Source: Alistipes sp.
GTDB lineage: Bacteria; Bacteroidota; Bacteroidia; Bacteroidales; Rikenellaceae
DNA length: 57,787 nucleotides
Assembly (NCBI GenBank): GCA_017623115.1
Contig: JAGAPT010000014.1
Span: forward strand, 1 to 57,787
Direction of reading: 5' to 3'
This document shows, in pieces, positions 16,425-23,837 of this stretch (within the stretch, counting starts at the first letter, position 1; each line of letters begins with the position of its first letter). The notes beneath the pieces are model-generated. The model ran no database searches, was not told the DNA's origin, and saw only the letters and a program-made list of their open reading frames with translations. The position numbers and the translations under genes are program-made.

Positions 16425-18781
16425 CGGTCGTGTCGGTTGAAGGTGCAACGTACGCTGCCTTGTGCGGGGTCATACGCCTCGATGCGGTGAATGGTTCCCC
16501 AGCACTCGCCCAGCGAGGTCATGAGCCGGAAGGTGGAGTGTAGCGAGGGGGCTTCGGACTCGGGATGTTGCAGCGACTCCCACTCATGGGGCTTCAACCG
16601 CAACGTGAGGCTTATGCGACCTCCCTGCTCCTCGTGTCGCAGGTTGCGGTCGTAGAAGCGATGCAATCCCTGCTGCCCATCCCGATTCTCGAAGCAGAGT
16701 GTCCACCCCTCCATCGCCTCATCCCCTGCAAAGTGGAAGGCCGCCAGCGGATAGAGCCCCTCGTTGGAGGGCCATCCCCACTGCTCCCCTGCGGCCAGGG
16801 GGTGTTCTCCTCGATAGATGACGATGCGTGGGGCAAAGGGCTCGCCCTCCTCCTCGAGGGCATCACGGTCGCCCAGTTGCAGCATCCATGCCGAGGGGGC
16901 ATTGTTGTAGTGCCCCTGGGAGAGCACCGAAGGGGTGAAGAGCGGGCTGCGCAGAACCGCCTCGCCCTCAAGTGCTGCATCGCTGTCGGTGGAGCGGCTC
17001 CAACTCCCCAGCGTGGTTTTCGCTTCGCTCTCGAAGCGACGCACGGCTCCATCGCCCTCCTGATAGCACCAGGTGCGCACCTCGTGTAACGCAGGCGTCA
17101 GGTCGGTCAGTTCGGTCGGCTCCGACAGGTCGACCTTGTCGCGCCAATCAAACTCCCACTCATCGCCATAGAAGTCATCGTAGGGATCGACCCATACCGT
17201 GCGTGTCTGCTCCTCGGTGTGGAAACGCAGGTTGAAGAGGTGGGACAAGGCCTTGAGCAGCTCGATTTGCCGTATCCGATGGTGTGCCACATCTTGAAAG
17301 GTGAGCGTAGAGCCATACCCGGGCGAGGCGAGAAAGCGGGGGCGAATGGAGCACTCCTTGTGGAGGGTCAGTCGCTGCCCCTCGTTTGCACCGAAGAAGT
17401 AGATCGTGTCGAAGTGTTTGGGTGAGGCGGGCGATAACCGCTCGGAAGCGGTGCAGACCCGCACCTCGACGGTCGTCTCCCCCTCCTCCTCGATGTAGCC
17501 GTCGTAGAGTGCCCAATCCCCCGTGTAGGGCACCCAGTTGCCGTCGCTCTGGATTTCAAGCGTAGGTGCGGAGGGTGCTCCCGTGCTCGGTGTTGTGACG
17601 AGTGCCGAACGCGAGGCAAACTCACTCCACAATGTGCCACTCACCCCATTGAGGGTATATCGCAGCCGATAGCGTGCTCCGTCGAGGTGGTCGAAGACGA
17701 TGACACGATACTGATAACCCGCCGAAAGGTTGTCGCGTCGATCGGTGTAGCGATTCGCCAGCTGAAAACGCATCTCACTTCCCGGCCCGAGGTAGAGCGA
17801 GTCGAACCCCGTCAGCCGCTGACGCGAGAGGATGCGGTGTTCGGTTGTGTATTTCAGGTAGTATTCGAATCCGACACTGACTTCGGTGGTGGGCGTAAAG
17901 CAGATGGCGCCCTTGCTATCCAGGGTGAAACAACCGCCGTTGTTGTAGAGGTCGGGAACGGTGTTACCCTCCTCGTCGATGCTTTGCGGTGAGGCCGATT
18001 CGACCAGGTTACCCACCGTAGCAACGGTTGTGAAGGGGTTGGCGTAGACGCGACCCATCCAATTGGCGGTGGACGAGACCGTGGTCAGGCGACGTGCCAG
18101 GAAGCCCATGCGAGCCATGGCTGCTGTGGTGTCGCTCGAAGAGTAGGCTCCACTCATGTAGAGCGAGCGGAAAAACGCACTTTCGAAGAACCGACTGCGG
18201 AGCGTGTAGCCCGACTCGGCAAAGATCTGCTCGACGAGCGTAGCGATGTGCAGGAAGGGGTGGTAGTCATCCACCGAGAGCATCCGCAGGTTGGGTTGCA
18301 GGTCGAGCGAGCTGTTTTGCTGCGGATATTGGTCGCGATGGATGGGGAAGAAGCGCACGGGGGTCTCCTCGGTCCAACTGCGGTGGATGGTGGTCGGGGT
18401 GAGCGACTCGTTGTACGCCACCCCCAGCGAGTTGAACATACGCAGGGAGGCCTGCCGTGCCCACCCGGCCCCCGCCTCGCGCAATTCGACGGTGTACCCT
18501 GCATCGGAGGCTGCAAGGAGGCGGATTGCCCCCTCCATGAGGATCGCGCCGTCGGCTGTCAGCGTTGCCGGGTGGTGCGAGGTGTTGAAGCGGGTGGCAC
18601 GCTCGGGGTCGCGCTCGAATCCGAAGAGCAGGTCGTTGCGAGGCGTGATGGGGAGTGTTAGCGTGAGTCTGCGTCCGTTGCGAGCCGCCTCGGGGTCAGC
18701 CCACGTCGAGGTGTCAAAGCCCGGTACTTTGAGCGGGGTGATAGGGAGGTCGCAGGGGGTGTTGTTGATGGTTAACTCCAT
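16421..18781 (-). CDS. Large tail/baseplate-like protein of the phage-like operon
   Basis: A 786-residue protein rich in beta strands, with no signal peptide or membrane segment. It begins MELTINNTPCDLPITPLKVPGF, as do large tail-associated proteins of Bacteroidota prophages. Beyond that I recognise no domain. A middle part (about 330-470) looks like a galactose-binding or carbohydrate-binding sandwich (FEYYLKYTTEHRILSRQRL, YRVIVFDHLDGARYRLRY). It could be a baseplate hub or wedge. It overlaps the preceding gene by ten bases and the next by four. Confidence 0.55.
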   Translation of the reverse strand: MELTINNTPCDLPITPLKVPGFDTSTWADPEAARNGRRLTLTLPITPRNDLLFGFERDPERATRFNTSHHPATLTADGAILMEGAIRLLAASDAGYTVELREAGAGWARQASLRMFNSLGVAYNESLTPTTIHRSWTEETPVRFFPIHRDQYPQQNSSLDLQPNLRMLSVDDYHPFLHIATLVEQIFAESGYTLRSRFFESAFFRSLYMSGAYSSSDTTAAMARMGFLARRLTTVSSTANWMGRVYANPFTTVATVGNLVESASPQSIDEEGNTVPDLYNNGGCFTLDSKGAICFTPTTEVSVGFEYYLKYTTEHRILSRQRLTGFDSLYLGPGSEMRFQLANRYTDRRDNLSAGYQYRVIVFDHLDGARYRLRYTLNGVSGTLWSEFASRSALVTTPSTGAPSAPTLEIQSDGNWVPYTGDWALYDGYIEEEGETTVEVRVCTASERLSPASPKHFDTIYFFGANEGQRLTLHKECSIRPRFLASPGYGSTLTFQDVAHHRIRQIELLKALSHLFNLRFHTEEQTRTVWVDPYDDFYGDEWEFDWRDKVDLSEPTELTDLTPALHEVRTWCYQEGDGAVRRFESEAKTTLGSWSRSTDSDAALEGEAVLRSPLFTPSVLSQGHYNNAPSAWMLQLGDRDALEEEGEPFAPRIVIYRGEHPLAAGEQWGWPSNEGLYPLAAFHFAGDEAMEGWTLCFENRDGQQGLHRFYDRNLRHEEQGGRISLTLRLKPHEWESLQHPESEAPSLHSTFRLMTSLGECWGTIHRIEAYDPAQGSVRCTFNRHDR

Positions 18782-19734
18782 AGCAGGTCATTTTTCAGCG
18801 TGGAACGAATCTCAATGGCGAGCATGCGCAGCGTGCCATGGCGATGCATTTCGGCTCGCTCGGTCAGTAGGTCTACGGGGTGGTAACCGGCCGCTGTTGC
18901 CATCCAGAGTTGCTCGGCCGAGAGCAGGTCGCCGAGGGCCCGCATCATCGCCTCACACTCGTAGGCCGAGTGCAGGGTAAGCCGCTCCTCGCTTTGCTCG
19001 ACATGGCCCTTCCACCCCTCCCGGCTATAACTGCGTTGGCGGTTGACGACGCGTTCGACCCGTTGTACGAGGGGGAAGGTGTAGTGCTCGATGGCTCCTG
19101 ACCGGCTCAACCAGGCGAGTCGTACAGCACCCTCGGGGCGGGGTAGGAGGGCGTAGTGGAGCGTGCCGCAGGGGCCTAAATCGAGCGTCAGCTGCTCGGC
19201 CGTGGGGAAGTCGTCGGCTGCCACGGCAAACACCACGCATCCTGTGTCGGGGGTTGGATAGCGGTGTTCGGTGCGCCGACCGGCCGGGTCGATAGCCGTA
19301 ACGACAATCTGAATGGGCTGCTCAAGCCGCAAGGTCAGAAAATCGGACTCCGAGGGTGCCAGCAGTCGCTCTGTGGGCAGGGCGGTGAGCAGTGATGGAG
19401 TAATTGTCGGTTGGGCGGAGGGGAGGAAGGTGCGGAGGTCGGAGCGGAGTTGCTCGGTGTCGGCCACCGCCTCGACATAGACCGTGAGGCTGTGGTCCGA
19501 GGGGTCGATGAAGCCGGTGTGTGCGGGCTGGGGATGCAGGTGGAGCACGGCACGCAGGTAGGGGGCGATGTCGCATGTGACTGTGCTTTGGCCAAGAAAG
19601 CGTTTTGTGCCGAGCAACTGCCCGTCGGCAGTGTAGATGCGCAGATCGAGCACGTTGGCCGTAGCGCCTGTGAGGGTGTAGCGAAGCGGAGCCCCGATGG
19701 GGGCAAAGGCCTCGGGAATGGAGGAGAAATACAT
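18772..19734 (-). CDS. First protein of the phage-like operon (tail-like, unknown)
   Basis: A 320-residue protein starting MYFSSIPEAFAPIGAPLRYT. The N-terminal part has a beta-sandwich pattern (NVLDLRIYTADGQLLGTKRF, CDIAPYLRAVL) and the C-terminal part is helical with EGWKGHVEQSEERLTLHSAYECEAMMRALGDLL. Bacteroidota tail or fibre-attachment proteins look like this, but the match is by impression only. The upstream extension of the frame (39 residues, Arg/Pro-rich) lies in the leader and is not counted. A TATATTTG promoter box is at 19970-19977. Confidence 0.5.
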   Translation of the reverse strand: MYFSSIPEAFAPIGAPLRYTLTGATANVLDLRIYTADGQLLGTKRFLGQSTVTCDIAPYLRAVLHLHPQPAHTGFIDPSDHSLTVYVEAVADTEQLRSDLRTFLPSAQPTITPSLLTALPTERLLAPSESDFLTLRLEQPIQIVVTAIDPAGRRTEHRYPTPDTGCVVFAVAADDFPTAEQLTLDLGPCGTLHYALLPRPEGAVRLAWLSRSGAIEHYTFPLVQRVERVVNRQRSYSREGWKGHVEQSEERLTLHSAYECEAMMRALGDLLSAEQLWMATAAGYHPVDLLTERAEMHRHGTLRMLAIEIRSTLKNDLLWS

Positions 19735-20053
19735 AGAAGAAGAGCGTTGAGTGGAGCGCATGCAGCCCGAAAGAGGCCCATGGAGGGGAGAAGATCCGTC
19801 GCGAGGAAGAAAAAAAAGCGACGGAGGGAAGCGCATGCGCCCGATGGTCAATAATGTGTTGATGCGTTGTTGAAAGTTGTGGATAACTTTCTTTAGAATA
19901 CTGTTTTACAGCGCATTGTAGATTGTTGATAAGTTGCCGAACGGCTCCTTATGTGGTCGAATCGCAGGACAAATATACAACCCCGAATACCCCCTTGTCA
20001 AGAGGTTTTTGCACTTTTTCTAAATTTTATGGAAAATTTTTCCGATTTTTGTG
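19735..20053 (-). other. Intergenic region and leader of the phage-like operon
   Basis: The minus-strand leader of about 225 bases contains CCGTCGC/GCGACGG (hairpin, about 19795-19823), a perfect DnaA-box 9-mer TTATCCACA (19878-19886, minus strand) and a near match TTATCAACA (19924-19932). No reading frame here looks coding. Confidence 0.5.
19970..19977 (-). promoter_or_regulatory. -7 box of the phage-like operon
   Basis: TATATTTG on the minus strand, with TTG about 21 bases upstream. Leader to the first start is about 230 bases. Confidence 0.6.
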
Positions 20054-20061
20054 TACTTTTG
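20054..20061 (+). promoter_or_regulatory. -7 box of the corA leader RNA
   Basis: TACTTTTG followed by C, a strong match to TAnnTTTG. It implies a transcript starting near 20067 and a leader close to 290 bases. Confidence 0.65.
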
Positions 20062-20066
20062 CAAAG

Positions 20067-20359
20067 ATTAACCAACACACAACGAACCCAATATGGATGA
20101 TGGTCATAGTATCACGCATAGTGAAGGCATTGCACGCGGTTGCAATGTCGTGCCTCTGTGGGGTGCAGCACGAAGCCACGCTTCGCGCCGCTGTGTTGTT
20201 GTCCGCGCGTAATCAGCAAGTCCAATCCCTTAAAAAGTGTTGGGAGGTCGGCATCCGCATCGAACCGACTCCCAATCCCGGCTGAAGAGGTTAGCGAACC
20301 CACGAGGTTCGCCATAGGTGAAACAACTTTAGACAGCCACTTTTTAAGCGACCTATGCC
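20067..20359 (+). ncRNA. Structured leader RNA upstream of corA
   Basis: The leader contains two upstream hairpins: GGCATTGCA/TGCAATGTC (20126-20149) and CGAAGC/GCTTCG (20171-20185). A multi-branch domain follows, closed by CTTAAAAAGTG (20229-20239) and CACTTTTTAAG (20338-20348), a perfect 11-base helix. Inside it are an 11-bp stem with one bulge (20240-20251/20265-20275) and a 7-bp stem (20294-20300/20306-20312). The closing helix ends 11 bases before the corA ATG. This is the build of a cis-acting RNA such as a riboswitch; it does not match the M-box, cobalamin or other riboswitch consensus I know. Confidence 0.65.
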
Positions 20360-21343
20360 ATGATTACCATCTACCTCAAGCAATACAACAAAATTATCCG
20401 CAACGCCGATACCCGCCTCTTCGATGAGTTGGGCTACGACGATATTCTCTGGATCGACATGATGCAGCCCACCATCAAGGAGCAGCGTGCCGTCGAGAGT
20501 TTCATCGAAATCAGCCTCCAGACACGTCAGCAGGTCGAGGAGATTGAGTCGACCTCGAAGTACTCGGAGAATGAGAATGCGATTATCTCGAACGCCAACT
20601 TCTTCATCCCCACGGGTGAATCGTTTGTCGTCGAGCCTGTGTCGTTCATCATCTCGAACGAGGGTGTGCTGGTCTCGGTGCGCAATGCCGAGTTCCGCAC
20701 CTTCCGCGAGACAGAGAAGCGTCTGCAGATGAACTACCGCAGCTACTCGACCGGCTACCACATCTTCATCTCGTTGCTCGAGGTGCGTATCGATTACGAT
20801 GCCGACCTCGTGGAGTTCATCGCCAAGCAGGTTGCATCCCTCTCGAAGGATATCAACTCGGAGGATACGATTGACAAAGAGGTACTCTACCGCATCAGTG
20901 CCTTGCAGGAGAGCACGATGTTGCTACGTGAGAACATCTTCGACCGCCAGCGTGTCTTGTCGAGCATCCTGCGTTCGGAGCGTTTCCCGAACGATATCTA
21001 CCCGCGCCTGCAGTTGATGATCAAGGACGTGAATTCGCTCATCAACCATGCCGATTTCAGTTTCCAGCGTCTGGACTATATCCAGGATGCGGCACTCGGT
21101 CTGATTAACATCGAGCAGAATGAGATTGTGAAAATCTTCTCGGTGGCCGCCGTGATTTTCCTGCCGGCGACGCTCATCGCCTCTATCTATGGCATGAACT
21201 TCAAGGTGATGCCCGAACTCGATTGGCAATGGCACATTGGTGAGCACTTCGTGTTGCCGGTGGGTTATCTCTTTGCCATCGGCCTGATGATTCTCTGCTC
21301 GGCCCTCACGATTTGGTACTTTAAGTACAAGAAGTGGCTGTAA
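20360..21343 (+). CDS. corA: CorA-family magnesium/divalent cation transporter
   Basis: A 327-residue inner-membrane channel of the CorA family. The cytoplasmic part (1-265) is helix-rich and two C-terminal membrane helices follow. The signature GMN is in IASIYGMNFKVMP at the end of the first membrane helix, and the protein ends in the basic YFKYKKWL. CorA pentamers carry Mg2+ (or Co2+/Ni2+) into the cell and are gated by Mg2+ bound to the cytoplasmic domain. The gene stands alone behind a 290-base structured leader, suggesting control at RNA level. The shared terminator with rplS is at 21371-21404. Confidence 0.92.
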   Translation: MITIYLKQYNKIIRNADTRLFDELGYDDILWIDMMQPTIKEQRAVESFIEISLQTRQQVEEIESTSKYSENENAIISNANFFIPTGESFVVEPVSFIISNEGVLVSVRNAEFRTFRETEKRLQMNYRSYSTGYHIFISLLEVRIDYDADLVEFIAKQVASLSKDINSEDTIDKEVLYRISALQESTMLLRENIFDRQRVLSSILRSERFPNDIYPRLQLMIKDVNSLINHADFSFQRLDYIQDAALGLINIEQNEIVKIFSVAAVIFLPATLIASIYGMNFKVMPELDWQWHIGEHFVLPVGYLFAIGLMILCSALTIWYFKYKKWL

Positions 21344-21370
21344 GCCGTCGTATCGGGATGCAGCAACAAA

Positions 21371-21404
21371 AAAACGGAGCACCAAAATTGGTACTCCGTT
21401 TTTC
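21371..21404. terminator. Bidirectional terminator corA/rplS
   Basis: AACGGAGCACCAA pairs with TTGGTACTCCGTT (one mismatch), with A and T runs at both ends. Confidence 0.85.
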
Positions 21405-21426
21405 TTTGGACTCGCAGTCGGTCGGA

Positions 21427-21807
21427 TTAGTTCTCCTTGACCACCGCCTTGCGGGCCTCCTTGATGCGGGCCTTCTTACCGGTGAGCTTACGCAGGTAGA
21501 AGATACGAGCGCGACGTACAACACCGATTTTGTTCACCTCGATCTTGTCGATGTGGGGCGAGTAGAGCGGGAAGATACGCTCAACACCCACGCCGTTCGA
21601 CACCTTGCGGATGGTGAACATCTTCGTCTTGCCCGAGCCCTTGATCTGGATGACCACACCACGGAAGCTCTGCAGACGCTCCTTGTTACCCTCGACGATT
21701 TTGTAGGTTACGGTGATCGTGTCACCGGCTTTGAACGACGGTACGTCGGCATCCGTCTTCGGCCACATCTGCTCGTTTACGAGCTTGATGATTGCATCTT
21801 TGTTCAT
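21427..21807 (-). CDS. rplS: 50S ribosomal protein L19
   Basis: A 126-residue protein with L19 features: [77 protein letters not shown]19 sits at the interface of the two ribosomal subunits. The start at 21807 ([13 protein letters not shown]) matches the family; the frame extends 20 codons further upstream but that part is not conserved. Promoter TACCTTTG at 21966-21973 gives a leader of about 150 bases, long enough for autoregulation. The rimM and trmD genes that often accompany rplS are absent here. Confidence 0.95.
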   Translation of the reverse strand: MNKDAIIKLVNEQMWPKTDADVPSFKAGDTITVTYKIVEGNKERLQSFRGVVIQIKGSGKTKMFTIRKVSNGVGVERIFPLYSPHIDKIEVNKIGVVRRARIFYLRKLTGKKARIKEARKAVVKEN

Positions 21808-21965
21808 GGTTGCAACATGTTTTTTTAAGTTTCGCATCCAACATTCCCGCTGTGCCGAGCCTACCATAGCGACTTCCGTTTTCCACCGCTAATCCCCTTT
21901 TCCGCAAGAAAAGCCACGACCCGAACACCCAATGAAAGAGGTTGATCTACGCCCAGTTGGGAGGG

Positions 21966-21973
21966 CAAAGGTA
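21966..21973 (-). promoter_or_regulatory. -7 box of rplS
   Basis: TACCTTTG on the minus strand. Confidence 0.6.
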
Positions 21974-21975
21974 CG

Positions 21976-22014
21976 ATTCAAAATTTAGAATTCAAAATTT
22001 AGCATTCAAAATTC
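21976..22014. repeat. 14-bp tandem repeat between two promoters
   Basis: ATTCAAAATTTAGA is repeated nearly three times (21976-21989, 21990-22003, 22004-22014). It lies between the divergent rplS and flavin reductase promoters. Confidence 0.8.
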
Positions 22015-22025
22015 GCTGAAAATCG

Positions 22026-22033
22026 TATCTTTG
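22026..22033 (+). promoter_or_regulatory. -7 box of the flavin reductase gene
   Basis: TATCTTTG about 20 bases before the start at 22054. Confidence 0.6.
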
Positions 22034-22053
22034 TATCCAAAATAGTATTCATT

Positions 22054-22662
22054 ATGCGTGAAGATTTCAAACCCGGAACCCTGGTTTATCCCTTGCCGGC
22101 GGTGCTGGTGAGTTGCGGTGCAACCCCCGAAGAGTACAACCTGCTGACCGTTGCCTGGACCGGCACGATCTGCTCCGATCCGGCGATGTGCTACATCTCG
22201 GTGCGCAAGGAGCGACACTCCCACGCCATCATCTCCCGCACGGGGGCCTTTGTCATCAACCTCACGACACGTGCGTTGGCTCGGGCTACCGACTGGTGTG
22301 GTGTGCGCTCGGGGCGTGACTACGATAAATTCAAGGAGATGGGGCTCACGGCCACTGAGGCCAAGCATGTCGAGGCTCCGCTCATCGAAGAGTCGCCCGT
22401 GAACATCGAGTGCCGTGTCAAGCAGGTCCTCGAACTCGGTTCGCACGATATGTTCATCGCCGAGGTCGTTGGTATCGAGGTCGATCCACAATATATCGAC
22501 CCCCAGACGGGACGTTTCGCCCTGGAGAAGGCCGATTTACTGGCCTACTCGCATGGTGAATACTATACGCTGGGAGAGCGGTTGGGCACCTTCGGGTGGT
22601 CGGTGCGGAAACGCCCCTCGGTGGCACGACGCAAGGCAGCGCAAAAAAATAAGAAACGGTAG
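22054..22662 (+). CDS. Flavin reductase-like FMN-binding protein
   Basis: A 202-residue protein of the flavin reductase-like, FMN-binding family. YNLLTVAWTGTICSDPAMCYISVRKERHSHAII contains the FMN phosphate and isoalloxazine contacts; GAFVINLTTRALARATDWCG and ECRVKQVLELGSHDMFIAEVVGIEVD follow in the family order. Members reduce flavins with NAD(P)H or act as small FMN redox proteins. The C-terminus is basic (KRPSVARRKAAQKNKKR). The gene stands alone between rplS and cydB. Its stop codon lies inside the stem of the shared terminator at 22651-22681. Confidence 0.88.
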   Translation: MREDFKPGTLVYPLPAVLVSCGATPEEYNLLTVAWTGTICSDPAMCYISVRKERHSHAIISRTGAFVINLTTRALARATDWCGVRSGRDYDKFKEMGLTATEAKHVEAPLIEESPVNIECRVKQVLELGSHDMFIAEVVGIEVDPQYIDPQTGRFALEKADLLAYSHGEYYTLGERLGTFGWSVRKRPSVARRKAAQKNKKR

Positions 22663-22688
22663 TCGAGCGCTACCGTTTCTTGTTTTTT
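22651..22688. terminator. Bidirectional terminator overlapping the flavin reductase stop
   Basis: AAGAAACGGTAG pairs with CTACCGTTTCTT, followed by a T run. It also serves cydB from the other side. Confidence 0.85.
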
Positions 22689-23830
22689 TAGTACTTCTCC
22701 GAGCGGTCGAGCTCTTCGCTCGTCAGTGAGCGTTTATCCATCTGCCGCCAGAAGTAGGCGATGTAGGACACCACGAAGGGGATGATGAGCGATACGACGG
22801 CCATGGTGCGCAGCGTAAACTCACTCGAACAGCTATTGGCTAAGGTCAGCGAATCCTGCATGTCGACCGTCGAGGGGTAGTAAGCCGTACCGTTGTAGCC
22901 GGCGATGAGGAAGAGCGCCACCACGGCCAGCGTTGCACCGGGGCCGGCCAACCAAATACCGCGCTTGAATGCGCCATTGAGCAGGGTCATCAATACACCT
23001 ACTACGAGCAGTACCGCCCCTGCGAGGAAGAGTCCCAGCACCAGGGGCATCTGCAGGAAGTTGTGCAGATATTTCCCCGCTTCGAGTGAAACGACCCCCT
23101 CGGCATCTACCGTAAAGCCCTCCATCGTAGATAGGCGAATGAGCACATAGAGCAGGGCGACGAGGAAACCGCCAAAGGCGACCAGCAGGCTGCGACGCAA
23201 CTGCGAGGCGAGTTTCTCGTTGTCGATGTTGTTGATGAGGTATAGGGCTCCGAGCGAGATGGCCAGACACATCACCATCACACCAAAGAGGACGTTGAAG
23301 GGCTCTGCGACGGCCTCCAATCCGTGCCAACCGTTGGCCCAACGGCTGATGACGGGCGCAGCGATATCGCCCACGGCACCCTTGTCGACGATGAATTGCG
23401 AGCCGGTAAAGAAGGTACCGACGGCCGTGCCGATGAGCAGCGGCGCAAGACATCCGTTGAGTGTCAGGAAGATGCGGAAGCACGTCTTGCCGAGCAGGTT
23501 CCCGGCCTTGCTCTGAAATTCATACGACACGGCTTGGAAGACGAAGGTGATGAGAATCAGAATCCACACCCAGTAGGCTCCACCAAAACTGGTGCTGTAA
23601 AAGAGTGGGAACGAGGCGAAGAATGCACCGCCGAAGGTGACCAGCGTCGTGAAGGTCAACTCCCATTTACGTCCCGTCGAATTGACGATGAGCGAGCGTT
23701 CCTCCTCGCTCTTTCCGGCCGGAAAGATGAGGGCATTACCTCCTTGCACGAAGAGCAGGAAGACCAGCAGACCACCCAACAGGGCAATTAAGAACCACCA
23801 ATAGTGCTGTAAAAAAACGTAGGTTATCAT
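22688..23830 (-). CDS. cydB: Cytochrome bd ubiquinol oxidase subunit II
   Basis: A 380-residue membrane protein with eight to nine hydrophobic segments. It begins MITYVFLQHYWWFLIALLGGLLVFLLFVQGGN, the usual N-terminus of Bacteroidota CydB. The subunit supports the heme-bearing CydA in the quinol oxidase that reduces O2 to water at very low oxygen. It starts seven bases after cydA stops, forming an operon with cydA and the DUF4492 gene. I placed the start at 23830; the frame extends 13 codons further but into cydA. Confidence 0.92.
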   Translation of the reverse strand: MITYVFLQHYWWFLIALLGGLLVFLLFVQGGNALIFPAGKSEEERSLIVNSTGRKWELTFTTLVTFGGAFFASFPLFYSTSFGGAYWVWILILITFVFQAVSYEFQSKAGNLLGKTCFRIFLTLNGCLAPLLIGTAVGTFFTGSQFIVDKGAVGDIAAPVISRWANGWHGLEAVAEPFNVLFGVMVMCLAISLGALYLINNIDNEKLASQLRRSLLVAFGGFLVALLYVLIRLSTMEGFTVDAEGVVSLEAGKYLHNFLQMPLVLGLFLAGAVLLVVGVLMTLLNGAFKRGIWLAGPGATLAVVALFLIAGYNGTAYYPSTVDMQDSLTLANSCSSEFTLRTMAVVSLIIPFVVSYIAYFWRQMDKRSLTSEELDRSEKY

Positions 23831-23837
23831 AGTCGTA

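Noticed and set aside
19870-19935. Chromosomal replication origin from two DnaA boxes
   Set aside because: Only two sites, no AT-rich unwinding region and no dnaA or parAB genes nearby.
20229-20348. Cobalamin or M-box riboswitch in the corA leader
   Set aside because: The B12 box and the GGTGAAA core are missing, and so is the M-box core; only the GCCAC before the closing helix is reminiscent.
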